A stretch of 64,000 bases of DNA from VXRJ01 sp964636705 (lineage in GTDB: Bacteria > Acidobacteriota > Vicinamibacteria > Vicinamibacterales > UBA8438): the NCBI GenBank assembly GCA_964636705.1, contig CAZWUJ010000021.1, positions 5,141 to 69,140 on the forward strand. Direction: 5' to 3'. The stretch's first letter is position 1, and each line of letters starts with the position of its first letter. The notes beneath the pieces were generated by a model. It was not told the origin of the DNA, did not search any database, and saw only the letters and a program-made list of their open reading frames with translations. A program made the position numbers and the translations under genes. This document shows positions 7,647 to 15,380 of this stretch, one piece after another.

Positions 7647-8360
7647 ATGAAGACCCGCTACGCCCGTATAGCCGTTCTGCTGGTGCTCGCGCTCGGGTTT
7701 ACGACCCTGGCCGCGGCGCAGAGCCGCACCATCGACCCGACCCGCTTCGAAGAGGCCATCCAGGCGTTCGAAGCCGAAGACAGCGCGATGATGCCGCCCG
7801 AGGGAGCGATCGTCGTCACCGGCAGCTCCAGCATCCGCCGCTGGCATCCCAGCCTGAAGGAGGATCTGGCTCCGCTCACCGTGGTCCCGCGCGGGTTCGG
7901 CGGCAGCACGATGCAGGACCTCGAGTACTTCCTGGATCGCATCGTCATCAAGTACAAGCCGCGTGCCGTCGTGATCTACGAGGGTGACAACGACACGGCG
8001 TTCGGTGTGGCGCCGGAGGAGATCGTCGGACGGCTCGAGTCGATCGTCGACCGCGTTCACGCCGAGGTTCCGGAGGCGCGCATCTACGTGATGTCCGTCA
8101 AGCCGAGCCTCGCCCGCGTAAACGTCTGGGACAAGGCGCAGGAGACCAACGTGCTCTACCAGCGCCTCGCGGACAGCAACGACCTTATCTCCTACATCGA
8201 CGTCGCCAATCCCTTCCTGCAGGCGAACGGCAACGTGATGGACGATATCTTCATCGACGACGGCCTGCACCTGAACGAGAAGGGCACGCGCATCTGGGCG
8301 TCCACCATCAAGGCGGCGCTGATGAAGGACGAGGCCCAGCACGAGCCGACGGAGGAGTAG
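7647..8360 (+). CDS. Secreted SGNH/GDSL-family hydrolase
   Basis: The 237-residue enzyme has a signal peptide (IAVLLVLALGFTTLAAA-Q). The four SGNH blocks are present: GSSSIRRW (nucleophile serine, block I), GFGGSTM (block II glycine), YEGDNDT (block III asparagine, with EGDND replacing the commoner GTND) and DGLHLNEKG (block V Asp and His). The family hydrolyses ester bonds of lipids, acetylated sugars or peptidoglycan; the substrate cannot be read from sequence. It is preceded by a GGAGG ribosome site and stands alone between convergent genes. Confidence 0.85.
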   Translation: MKTRYARIAVLLVLALGFTTLAAAQSRTIDPTRFEEAIQAFEAEDSAMMPPEGAIVVTGSSSIRRWHPSLKEDLAPLTVVPRGFGGSTMQDLEYFLDRIVIKYKPRAVVIYEGDNDTAFGVAPEEIVGRLESIVDRVHAEVPEARIYVMSVKPSLARVNVWDKAQETNVLYQRLADSNDLISYIDVANPFLQANGNVMDDIFIDDGLHLNEKGTRIWASTIKAALMKDEAQHEPTEE

Positions 8361-8383
8361 GCAGGCGCCGTCGCCTGGTCGGG

Positions 8384-8665
8384 TCAGAAACCCAGTTCCG
8401 AGTGTGATCCCAGGCGCACCATCCGCAGAGTGTCCGCGTCCGGCTTCTGGTAGAGCAGAATCAAGTCGGGCTTGACGCGGCAGTCACGGTGGTCGGACCA
8501 GTTGCCGCTCAAAGAGTGGTCGCGGTAACGAGGTTCGAGAGCCCGATCGTTCGCCAGAGCCGCCACGACGGGCACTAGGCTGGCATCGAGGACTCTTCGG
8601 TGCCGGCCTTTCGCTTCACGCCTATAGTCGCGCTTGAACTGGCCGGTTCGTTCAATCTTCCGCAT
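8384..8665 (-). CDS. YafQ/RelE-family mRNA interferase toxin
   Basis: The 93-residue protein has the YafQ pattern: a basic start (KIERTGQFKRDYRREAKGRH), central LEPRYRDHSLSGNWSDHRDCRVKPDLILLYQ and a late R-x-G-S-H-S-E-L. In YafQ the H-x-L...H...D...H residues perform ribosome-dependent mRNA cleavage, and here DHSLSGNW, DHRDCRV and SHSELGF supply them. It overlaps the antitoxin gene by 14 bases and is translated after it. Confidence 0.88.
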   Translation of the reverse strand: MRKIERTGQFKRDYRREAKGRHRRVLDASLVPVVAALANDRALEPRYRDHSLSGNWSDHRDCRVKPDLILLYQKPDADTLRMVRLGSHSELGF

Positions 8666-8915
8666 GCAGGTCGTCCATTAGATCCTGCACGCTATCGAAC
8701 TGAGGGAGGCCACCCCTACGGGCTTCCTTCATCGCCTGGACGGTGGCTTCGTTGGGGATCAGGGGCGCGAACGGCAGGGCCTTGTCATGAGCGATTCTCG
8801 TGAGCAGCAACCGCACTGCATCGGACACCGTCAGGCCCATGGCGGCCAGCACCGCGGCCGCCTCTTCCTTAATGGCACCATTGATACGCGCCTGGACGAG
8901 TTGATTTGCGGCCAT
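8652..8915 (-). CDS. RelB/DinJ-type antitoxin
   Basis: The 87-residue protein starts MAANQLVQARINGAIKEEAA, the ribbon-helix-helix beginning of DinJ/RelB antitoxins, continues through VLAAMGLTVSDAVRLLLTRIA, and ends in an acidic tail (DSVQDLMDDLHAED). I use the start at 8915, behind GGAGGGA, not the upstream ATG at 8960, because the promoter -10 and the operator lie at 8941-8959 and transcription should begin near 8942. It should neutralise the YafQ toxin and repress the operon. Confidence 0.85.
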   Translation of the reverse strand: MAANQLVQARINGAIKEEAAAVLAAMGLTVSDAVRLLLTRIAHDKALPFAPLIPNEATVQAMKEARRGGLPQFDSVQDLMDDLHAED

Positions 8916-8940
8916 TGCCGTGGTCCCTCCGCGCTTCCAG

Positions 8941-8959
8941 TGAATGACATTATCATTCA
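8941..8959. promoter_or_regulatory. Operator palindrome of the dinJ/yafQ-type operon
   Basis: TGAATGACATTATCATTCA is a perfect 7-bp inverted repeat around five bases. It contains the -10 hexamer of the operon promoter, so a ribbon-helix-helix antitoxin bound here would block transcription. Confidence 0.6.
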
Positions 8960-8977
8960 TCGGACCCCGCCATTCAA
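8949..8977 (-). promoter_or_regulatory. Sigma-70 promoter of the dinJ/yafQ-type operon
   Basis: On the minus strand TTGAAT (8972-8977) and GATAAT (8949-8954) are separated by exactly 17 bases. The predicted start of transcription, about 8942, is 27 bases before the antitoxin ATG at 8915. Confidence 0.6.
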
Positions 8978-9023
8978 GATGGCTGGGTTGATCCAGTCCG
9001 AGGAAGCGCAGGCCGCCGAGAAG

Positions 9024-9503
9024 CTACGCGTCGCCCCAGACCCGGTTCGCGAAGAGGGCGGCAACCGTCACGAGCAGCGCCGCGCCGACCCAGGCCGCGT
9101 CGGGAATGGCGCTCACATCAAGAAGCGCGGCCGGCGGACTCGGGAGGCTGGGGAGCACGATCCGCGGGATCGTCAGGTCGAGAAGCATCGGCCGAAGTCC
9201 CCACAGGAAGGTGCCGAGTCCGACGGTGCCCGCGATGCTGAAGGAAACGGCTTCCATCACCGCGAATGTCCGGCCGGCGCGTTCGACGCGGGCGTTGCGG
9301 GCGTTCAGTTGGGCCTGCCACCACAGGACGTCTGCCTTCCGCGCCGACGCCTCCGGGGAAGGCATGGCGTTCAGAAGGCGGCTGATGGCGACGGCCTCGC
9401 TGCATCGCTTGCAGCCGGCGACGTGCTGGTGCAGCGCAGACGTCCACTCCCCGGTGCGGATCGCCTCGTGGACCGCAGCATCGTTCCGGCAGATGCCGAT
9501 CAT
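9024..9503 (-). CDS. Membrane-anchored anti-sigma factor
   Basis: The 159-residue protein has the zinc-binding anti-sigma pattern near its start (AAVHEAIRTGEW, then QHVAGCKRCSEAV with H-x3-C-x2-C), followed by two or three hydrophobic stretches (AVMEAVSFSIAGTVGLGTFL; VGAALLVTVAALFA). It should hold an ECF sigma factor at the membrane. Its ATG at 9503 falls exactly where the upstream sigma gene loses its homology, so its cognate sigma appears to have been deleted in part. The first residues (MIGICRND) may be a junction product, not the original start. Confidence 0.7.
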   Translation of the reverse strand: MIGICRNDAAVHEAIRTGEWTSALHQHVAGCKRCSEAVAISRLLNAMPSPEASARKADVLWWQAQLNARNARVERAGRTFAVMEAVSFSIAGTVGLGTFLWGLRPMLLDLTIPRIVLPSLPSPPAALLDVSAIPDAAWVGAALLVTVAALFANRVWGDA

Positions 9504-9771
9504 AGGAACGTAGCGCCGCAGGTTCCGACGCTGGCGGCATGCGCCTGAGGAGCCGCAGATACGCTTCGTGCGCCAGGTCATCGGCCAGGCTCGAACTGCC
9601 GGTCAGCCGATGAAGGTAGGCCCGGAGCGGTCGTTCGGTCCGGTTGTAGAACAGTTCGAACGCCGGCCGGTCGAGCGCGAGGCGTTGGTCGTCACCTTCT
9701 TCGAGACCGGAGTCCTTCGCCAAGGCCGCTTCCGGACCCAGCGTCGTGTCCCACACCGGCGCCCAGCTCAC
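9502..9771 (-). pseudogene. Truncated ECF sigma factor (region 2 only)
   Basis: Residues 35-75 match sigma region 2 (FELFYNRTERPLRAYLHRLT, SSLADDLAHEAYLRLLRRM). The protein should then continue with region 2.4, a linker and region 4; instead, after residue 90 (AALRSY) the frame runs into the anti-sigma gene in a different reading frame and stops only at 9118. About 300 bases coding for the rest appear to be missing. Region 4, which binds the -35 element, is absent, so normal sigma function is unlikely. It lies four bases after a membrane-protein gene in the same orientation. Confidence 0.65.
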
Positions 9772-9775
9772 AGGT

Positions 9776-10216
9776 TCACTCTATGGGACCAGAAGCGACT
9801 TGGCTATCAAGGCGGTCGCCGTCGTTCTTCTCGCGCAGGGCGTACTTGGCCAGGAGGGCAGCGGCGAGCAGGCCCAGGCCAAGCGCCAACAGGATCACGC
9901 CCGGCATCAGGATGTCACTGTCCCCGGTGGATGCCGCCATGAAGCCAAGGCTGAGAAATATGACCACGATCGCGCCCTGGGCCATCCCCACCCACCTGCG
10001 GCCTGACGGCTTGTCTTCGGAGTTGTTCTCCAGGAATTCCTTGCCGGCCTGGGTCTCCAGGAATGCCGCAAGCTCCGGGCCCGACTCGAACTTCTCGAGC
10101 AGTTGCTTCTGCGTGTCAGCCCGGAGGGTGGCGCGCCGGGTCCGGTGCGATATCGCGACCCAGACCACGAAGCCGACGAAGCCGAAGAAAAAGCCAGGGA
10201 TGAAGATCGCTTCCAT
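9776..10216 (-). CDS. Small membrane protein upstream of the sigma/anti-sigma genes
   Basis: The 146-residue protein has an N-terminal hydrophobic helix (IFIPGFFFGFVGFVVWVAIS), a charged cytoplasmic stretch (residues 25-72) and two further helices (GAIVVIFLSLGFMAA; GVILLALGLGLLAAALLAKYAL). It heads a three-gene group with the sigma fragment and anti-sigma gene. Comparable genes next to ECF sigma factors are often regulated by them, but its role is not known. Confidence 0.65.
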   Translation of the reverse strand: MEAIFIPGFFFGFVGFVVWVAISHRTRRATLRADTQKQLLEKFESGPELAAFLETQAGKEFLENNSEDKPSGRRWVGMAQGAIVVIFLSLGFMAASTGDSDILMPGVILLALGLGLLAAALLAKYALREKNDGDRLDSQVASGPIE

Positions 10217-10297
10217 CAGGTCTCTCCTTGTCGTGCGGGCCGCTGCCTTGCGGCTTTCATTGGGTACAACGCACGGGAGGCGGAAGATGTGAACCGC

Positions 10298-10392
10298 GGC
10301 TGCGCCTTCCCCGGGTAGGGCGGCGGCTTCGCCGCATCATTTTCGCCGCGGCCTGGAGGCCGCGGTTGCCAGGGGAAGGCTGCGCCTTCCCC
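10298..10392. repeat. Cluster of REP-like hairpins upstream of the suf operon
   Basis: Three perfect hairpins follow one another: GCGGCG-GCTT-CGCCGC (10320-10335), CCGCGGCC-TGGA-GGCCGCGG (10346-10365) and GGGGAAGGC-TGC-GCCTTCCCC (10372-10392). The 15-mer GGCTGCGCCTTCCCC occurs at both 10298 and 10378. The middle hairpin shares its GGCCTGGAGGCC core with the palindromes at 15.9 and 16.55 kb. The 300-base gap 10217-10516 otherwise holds only the suf promoter region. Confidence 0.7.
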
Positions 10393-10411
10393 TTGCGCCG
10401 TCCCCGTACGG

Positions 10412-10440
10412 TTGGATAGAATCTTAGATACCCGACTAAT
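10412..10440 (+). promoter_or_regulatory. Candidate suf operon promoter
   Basis: TTGGAT (10412-10417) and ACTAAT (10435-10440) are 17 bases apart. The proposed -10 lies inside the IscR-type operator, an arrangement that would allow direct repression. The hexamers are only moderate matches. Confidence 0.4.
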
Positions 10441-10449
10441 TCAGTCGGG
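10431..10449. promoter_or_regulatory. IscR/Rrf2-type operator of the suf operon
   Basis: CCCGACTAATTCAGTCGGG is a perfect 7-bp inverted repeat around AATTC, with ATA on its left flank. It fits the type 1 IscR consensus CYYGACTRWWWYAGTCRRG. It lies 68 bases before sufB, suggesting control by an Fe-S-sensing Rrf2 regulator; no such regulator gene is in the window. The following run of six T also makes a weak terminator reading possible, but location and motif favour an operator. Confidence 0.65.
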
Positions 10450-10516
10450 ATTTTTTGACTGAGTCAGGCGCGGGATCCGGCCTGCCCAGGCCCCGCGCCG
10501 TTGCAGGAGACGGGTG

Positions 10517-11959
10517 ATGGCGACATCGACCGACAACATCGAACAACTGGCGACCCAGGACTACAAGTACGGGTTCGTCACGGATATCGACGCCGACGCG
10601 ATTCCGCCCGGACTGAACGAGGACATCATCCGGGTCATCTCGGCGAAGAAGGGCGAGCCGGAGTGGCTGCTCGACTGGCGGCTGAACGCGTTCCGCGTCT
10701 GGAGCGAGATGACCGAGCCGCAGTGGCACAATGTCCACTACCCGCCGGTCGACTTCCAGTCGATCATCTACTACTCGGCGCCGAAGCAGAAGCCGAAGCT
10801 CGAGAGCCTCGACGACCTCGATCCGGAGATCAAGGCGACCTTCGACAAGCTGGGGATCCCGCTCGAGGAGCAGAAGATGATGGCCGGCGTCGCGGTCGAC
10901 GCGGTGTTCGACTCGGTCTCGGTCGCCACGACGTTCAAGGACAAGCTGGCCGAGCTGGGGATCATCTTCTGCTCGTTCTCGGAGGCGGTGCGGGACTATC
11001 CCGACCTGGTCCGGAAGTACCTCGGCTCGGTGGTTCCCGCCTCTGACAACTTCTACGCCGCGCTCAACTCGGCCGTCTTCTCCGACGGGTCGTTCGCCTA
11101 CATCCCGAAGGGCGTCCGGTGTCCGATGGAGCTCTCGACCTACTTCCGCATCAACGCGGCGCAGACCGGCCAGTTCGAGCGGACGCTGCTCGTCGCGGAC
11201 GAAGGCGCGACGGTCAGCTACCTGGAAGGGTGCACGGCCCCGATGCGCGACGAGAACCAGCTCCACGCGGCGGTGGTCGAGCTGGTCGCTCTCGATGACG
11301 CGACCATCAAGTACTCCACCGTCCAGAACTGGTACCCCGGCGACAAGGACGGCAAGGGCGGCATCTACAACTTCGTCACCAAGCGGGGCAAGGCGTTCAC
11401 CAACGCGAAGATCACCTGGACACAGGTGGAGACCGGCTCGGCGATCACCTGGAAGTACCCGAGCTGCATCCTGCAGGGCGACAACTCGGTGGGCGAGTTC
11501 TACTCGGTCGCCGTCACGAACAATCACCAGCAGGCGGACACCGGCACGAAGATGCTCCACCTCGGGAAAAACACCCGCAGCACCATCGTGTCGAAGGGCA
11601 TCTCTGCCGGCCAGGGCCAGAACACCTACCGCGGGCTGGTCCGCATCGGCAAGAACGCAAAGGGCGCCCGGAACTTCTCGCAGTGCGATTCGCTGCTCAT
11701 CGGCGACAAGTGCGGCGCCCACACGTTCCCGTACCTGGAGGTGCGCAACACGTCGTCTCAGGTGGAGCACGAGGCGTCGACGTCGAAGATCGGCGAGGAC
11801 CAGATCTTCTATTGCCGGCAGCGCGGGCTGTCGACGGAGGACGCGGTCAACATGATCGTCAACGGCTTCTGCAAGGAGGTCTTCCGCGAGCTGCCGATGG
11901 AGTTCGCGGTCGAGGCGCAGAAGCTGCTCGGCATCAGTCTGGAAGGAAGTGTCGGATAG
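10517..11959 (+). CDS. sufB: Fe-S cluster assembly scaffold subunit SufB
   Basis: The 480-residue protein is the core of the SufBC2D scaffold, on which Fe-S clusters are built in the cytoplasm. Recognisable SufB segments include YKYGFVTDIDADAIPPGLNE, FDSVSVATTFKDKL, the strongly conserved YIPKGVRCPMELSTYFRIN, EGCTAPMRDENQLHAAVVEL and the C-terminal FCKEVFRELPMEFAVEAQKL. The ATG at 10517 follows GCAGGAGA at good spacing; a GTG sits one codon before it. It is the first of six collinear genes (sufB-C-D-S-U and a SufT-type gene) that share an IscR-type operator. Confidence 0.97.
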   Translation: MATSTDNIEQLATQDYKYGFVTDIDADAIPPGLNEDIIRVISAKKGEPEWLLDWRLNAFRVWSEMTEPQWHNVHYPPVDFQSIIYYSAPKQKPKLESLDDLDPEIKATFDKLGIPLEEQKMMAGVAVDAVFDSVSVATTFKDKLAELGIIFCSFSEAVRDYPDLVRKYLGSVVPASDNFYAALNSAVFSDGSFAYIPKGVRCPMELSTYFRINAAQTGQFERTLLVADEGATVSYLEGCTAPMRDENQLHAAVVELVALDDATIKYSTVQNWYPGDKDGKGGIYNFVTKRGKAFTNAKITWTQVETGSAITWKYPSCILQGDNSVGEFYSVAVTNNHQQADTGTKMLHLGKNTRSTIVSKGISAGQGQNTYRGLVRIGKNAKGARNFSQCDSLLIGDKCGAHTFPYLEVRNTSSQVEHEASTSKIGEDQIFYCRQRGLSTEDAVNMIVNGFCKEVFRELPMEFAVEAQKLLGISLEGSVG

Positions 11960-11961
11960 CC

Positions 11962-12732
11962 ATGCTGGAAGTTACGAATCTGCACGCCTCGGTCGCGGGG
12001 CGCGAAATCCTGAAGGGGGTCAACCTCTCGGTCAAGGCGGGCGAGGTGCACGCCATCATGGGGCCGAACGGCTCCGGCAAGAGCACGCTGGCCGCCGTGC
12101 TGGCAGGTCGCGAGGACTACGAAGTGTCCGCGGGGTCAATCAGCTACAACGGCCAGGACCTGTTGGACATGGAGCCGGAAGATCGGGCGCGCGAGGGTGT
12201 CTTCCTCGCCTTCCAGTACCCGGTGGAGATCCCCGGCGTCAACAATGCCTACCTGCTGAAGGCGGGCTTGAATGAAGTGCGTAGGCATCGCGGGCAGCCG
12301 GAGCTGGACGCCATCGATTTCATGGCGCTCGTCAAGGAGCGGCTGAACATCCTGCACATCGACCAGAGCCTGCTCAACCGGCCGGTCAACGAGGGGTTCT
12401 CCGGCGGCGAGAAGAAGCGGAACGAGATCTTCCAGATGGCCGTGCTCGAGCCGAAGCTCGCCATCATGGACGAGACGGACTCGGGCCTCGACATCGACGC
12501 TCTCAAGACGGTTTCCGAGGGCGTTAACGCGATGCGCAGCCCGGACCGCGCGATCGTCGTCGTCACTCACTATCAGCGGCTGCTGAACTACATCGTCCCG
12601 GACGTCGTGCACGTGCTGTCGGATGGCCGGATCGTCAAGTCGGGCGGCAAGGAGCTCGCCCTCGAACTCGAAGAGAAGGGCTACGGCTGGATCGCCGACG
12701 GCGCGCCGGCCGGGGCGGCCGCGGGGGCCTGA
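11962..12732 (+). CDS. sufC: SUF system ATPase SufC
   Basis: This 256-residue ABC ATPase powers conformational change in the SufBC2D complex. Walker A is GPNGSGKS (about residues 34-41), the Q-loop is FLAFQYPVEIPG, the signature is FSGGEKKRNEI, Walker B ends in LAIMDETDSGLD and the switch histidine is in VVTHYQRLL. It starts two bases after sufB and is followed after four bases by sufD. Length and motifs are normal; the last eleven residues are an alanine/glycine-rich extra tail. Confidence 0.97.
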   Translation: MLEVTNLHASVAGREILKGVNLSVKAGEVHAIMGPNGSGKSTLAAVLAGREDYEVSAGSISYNGQDLLDMEPEDRAREGVFLAFQYPVEIPGVNNAYLLKAGLNEVRRHRGQPELDAIDFMALVKERLNILHIDQSLLNRPVNEGFSGGEKKRNEIFQMAVLEPKLAIMDETDSGLDIDALKTVSEGVNAMRSPDRAIVVVTHYQRLLNYIVPDVVHVLSDGRIVKSGGKELALELEEKGYGWIADGAPAGAAAGA

Positions 12733-12736
12733 CACG

Positions 12737-14098
12737 GTGACCGACACGACGACCTCCATCGCTCCCGCCGAAGCCTACGCCGACGCCTTCGAGGCGGTGC
12801 GCCGCGCCGCTCCCGTACCGGCCGGCGTGGTCGAGCTGCGGCGGCGCGCCTTCGAGCACTTCACCGGACTCGGCATCCCGACGACGAAGCTGGAGCGGTG
12901 GCGTTTCACGAACATCGCGCCGATCGCCGGCACCGCGTTCACGCTGGCGACCGATGCGGACCGTGACGCGGCCATCGCCACGACTGGTCCGCATGCCGTC
13001 GTGCCCAACGGGATCACCTTCATCAACGGGACCTACGTCGCTCCCGCATCGCACCTTGACGGTCTGCCGTCCGGCGTCGAGGTGCGAAGCCTCGCGGACG
13101 CGGTCGCGTCGAACGACGAGCAAACGCTGGCCGCGGTGGAAGCGCATCTCGGAGCGGACGCGCCGATCGACGGCGAGGCGTTGACGGCGCTCAACACCGC
13201 GCTGCTGCGCGACGCCGCCATCGTGCGCGTCCCCGCCAACACGGTGGTCGAAGAGCCGATTCAACTGCTGTTCGTAACCGTTCCGCCCCCGCACGGAACG
13301 CCGGTGATGACTCATCCGCGCGTCCTCCTGCTCGTCGGGGAGAACGCCCAGGTCCGCGTGGTGGAGAGCTACGGCGGCGGCGACGGCGCGCCGTACTTCT
13401 CGAACGCCGTGACCGAGGTGGTCGCCGGCCCGAACGCCGTCGTGGACCACTACAAGGTCGTCCGGGAGAGCGCCGCCGCGTACCACATAGGGTCGATGCA
13501 TCTTCGTTGCGAGCGCGCCGCGACGTTCTCGTCGCACGCGGTGACGCTGGGCGGCGCGATCGTTCGGAACGACGCGCACGCGGTGCTCGACGGCGAGGGC
13601 GTCGAGTGCACGTTGAACGGCCTGTACCTGGCGGACGGAGAGCGGCTCATCGACAACCACACGACCATCCATCACGCAAAGCCGCACTGCGACAGCCACG
13701 AGCTGTACAAGGGCATCCTCGACGGCCGGGCGCGCGCGGTGTTCAACGGCAAGATCATCGTCGCCATCGACGCGCAGAAGACCGACGCGAAGCAGACGAA
13801 CAAGGCACTGCTGCTGTCGGAAGATGCGCAGATCAACACCAAGCCGGAATTGGAGATCTTCGCGGACGACGTCAAGTGCACGCACGGTGCGACGGTGGGG
13901 CAGCTCGACGAGGATGCGATGTTCTACCTGCGTGCCCGCGGCCTCGGCGTCGAGCAGGCGCGCAACGTCCTGATCCACGCTTTCGCCAGCGACCTGCTGA
14001 ACCGGATCCGGGTTGAAGCGATCCGGGATCAGCTCGACGATCTCCTCCTCGCGCAGTTGCCCGGCTCCGGCGGAGGGTCGTTCCATGTCACTCCCTGA
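12737..14098 (+). CDS. sufD: Fe-S cluster assembly subunit SufD
   Basis: The 453-residue product begins at a GTG and shows the SufD layout: an N-terminal helical region with LGIPTTKLERWRFTNI, then a long right-handed beta-helix (NAVVDHYKVVRESAAAYHIG, LDGEGVECTLNGLYL) and the conserved end KCTHGATVGQLDEDAMFYLRARG in which Cys and His help form the nascent cluster with SufB. It pairs with SufB in the SufBC2D complex. Its last 14 bases overlap sufS. Confidence 0.95.
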   Translation: MTDTTTSIAPAEAYADAFEAVRRAAPVPAGVVELRRRAFEHFTGLGIPTTKLERWRFTNIAPIAGTAFTLATDADRDAAIATTGPHAVVPNGITFINGTYVAPASHLDGLPSGVEVRSLADAVASNDEQTLAAVEAHLGADAPIDGEALTALNTALLRDAAIVRVPANTVVEEPIQLLFVTVPPPHGTPVMTHPRVLLLVGENAQVRVVESYGGGDGAPYFSNAVTEVVAGPNAVVDHYKVVRESAAAYHIGSMHLRCERAATFSSHAVTLGGAIVRNDAHAVLDGEGVECTLNGLYLADGERLIDNHTTIHHAKPHCDSHELYKGILDGRARAVFNGKIIVAIDAQKTDAKQTNKALLLSEDAQINTKPELEIFADDVKCTHGATVGQLDEDAMFYLRARGLGVEQARNVLIHAFASDLLNRIRVEAIRDQLDDLLLAQLPGSGGGSFHVTP

Positions 14099-15380
14099 GA
14101 CGGTGACGGCGGCGGCGCCCGCGCCGGCTGCTGCGCCTGTGACGCCGTCCGCCGCTCCCGCGTTCGACGTAGAACGCATCCGGGCCGACTTCCCGATCCT
14201 CCGCCGGCAGATCCGCGAACACTCGCTCGCCTATCTCGACAACGCCGCGACGACGCAGAAGCCGCGCGCCGTTCTCGACGCGATTGCCCGCTACTACAGC
14301 AACGGGAACGCCAATATCCACCGGGGCGTCTACGTGCTGAGCGAGGAGGCGACGGCGGCCTACGATGCCGCGCGCGTCACCGTCCAGCGCTTCCTGAACG
14401 CGCGCACTCCGCGCGAGATCGTCTTCACTCGCAACTCGACCGAGAGCATCAACCTGGTGGCGCAGAGCTTCGGCCGGCGCCAGGTCGGCGCGGGCGACGA
14501 AGTGCTGATCACGCACATGGAGCACCACTCGAACATCGTTCCGTGGCAGCTTCTGTGCGAGCAGATGGATGCGCGGCTGCGGGTGGTCCCCATCGACGAC
14601 CACGGCGTGTTGCAGATGGACGAGTTCGAGCGCCTGATCACCTCGCGCACGCGGATGATCTCCGTCGTGCACCTGTCCAATTCCCTCGGCACGATCAACC
14701 CGGTGGGCGATATCGTAGAGCTGGCGCGCCGCCACGGTGTGCCGGTGCTCATCGACGCGTCGCAGTCGGTCTACCACATGCCGGTGGACGTGCAGGCGCT
14801 GGACTGCGACTTCCTATGTTTCACCGGGCACAAGACCTACGGGCCGACCGGCATCGGCGTCCTCTACGGGCGCGAGGCGCTGCTCGACGCAATGCCGCCC
14901 TACCAGGGTGGTGGTGACATGATCCGGTCGGTGACGTTCGAGAAGACCACCTACGCCGATCTGCCGAACAAGTTCGAGGCGGGGACGCCGAACATCGCTG
15001 GCGTTGTCGGCCTGGGCGCCGCGCTCGACTATCTGACCGGCATCGGCTTCGAGGCGATTGCGCCGCACGAGGCGGATCTCCTCGCCTACGGCACGGCGGC
15101 GCTTTCCGAGGTCAAGGGTCTGCGGCTCATCGGCACGGCCCCGGACAAGGCGAGCATCCTGGCCTTCGTGATGAAGGGGGCGCACCCCCACGACGTCGGC
15201 ACGATCGTCGACACGGAGGGAGTGGCGATTCGGACCGGCCACCACTGCACACAGCCAATCATGGACTACTTTGGAGTGCCGGCTACGGCACGCGCGTCCG
15301 TCGCGATGTACAGCACGCGGGCGGAGATCGATGCACTCGTCCGGGCTCTCGAACGAGTGCGGGAGATGTTTCCTCTATGA
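14085..15380 (+). CDS. sufS: Cysteine desulfurase SufS
   Basis: This 431-residue PLP enzyme takes sulfur from L-cysteine as a persulfide for Fe-S assembly. It shows the class V aminotransferase motifs: YLDNAATTQKP, THMEHHSNIVPW, the PLP lysine in FTGHKTYGPTG (about Lys250) and the catalytic cysteine in RTGHHCTQP (about Cys388). The first 25 residues are an alanine/proline-rich extension not seen in standard SufS. The gene overlaps sufD by 14 bases and sufU by four, so translation is probably coupled. SufU is its sulfur acceptor. Confidence 0.96.
   Translation: MSLPETVTAAAPAPAAAPVTPSAAPAFDVERIRADFPILRRQIREHSLAYLDNAATTQKPRAVLDAIARYYSNGNANIHRGVYVLSEEATAAYDAARVTVQRFLNARTPREIVFTRNSTESINLVAQSFGRRQVGAGDEVLITHMEHHSNIVPWQLLCEQMDARLRVVPIDDHGVLQMDEFERLITSRTRMISVVHLSNSLGTINPVGDIVELARRHGVPVLIDASQSVYHMPVDVQALDCDFLCFTGHKTYGPTGIGVLYGREALLDAMPPYQGGGDMIRSVTFEKTTYADLPNKFEAGTPNIAGVVGLGAALDYLTGIGFEAIAPHEADLLAYGTAALSEVKGLRLIGTAPDKASILAFVMKGAHPHDVGTIVDTEGVAIRTGHHCTQPIMDYFGVPATARASVAMYSTRAEIDALVRALERVREMFPL

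Noticed and set aside
8916..8960. Upstream ATG for the DinJ-type antitoxin
   Set aside because: It lies inside the operator and before the predicted transcription start.
9118..9501. C-terminal continuation of the sigma frame
   Set aside because: It is open but reads Arg/Pro-rich sequence in a shifted frame of the anti-sigma gene, with no region 4 homology.
10431..10456. Intrinsic terminator (hairpin plus six T)
   Set aside because: It lies in front of sufB, the stem is only 7 bp and its sequence fits an IscR-type operator, so a regulator site explains it better. A mixed role is not excluded.
10436..11770. Long open frame antisense to sufB (444 codons)
   Set aside because: High-GC genes often leave long open antisense frames. 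The product is arginine/valine-rich with no domain, and sufB is unmistakable.
12635..14179. Long open frame antisense to sufD
   Set aside because: Same reason: the compositional shadow of a clear sufD gene.
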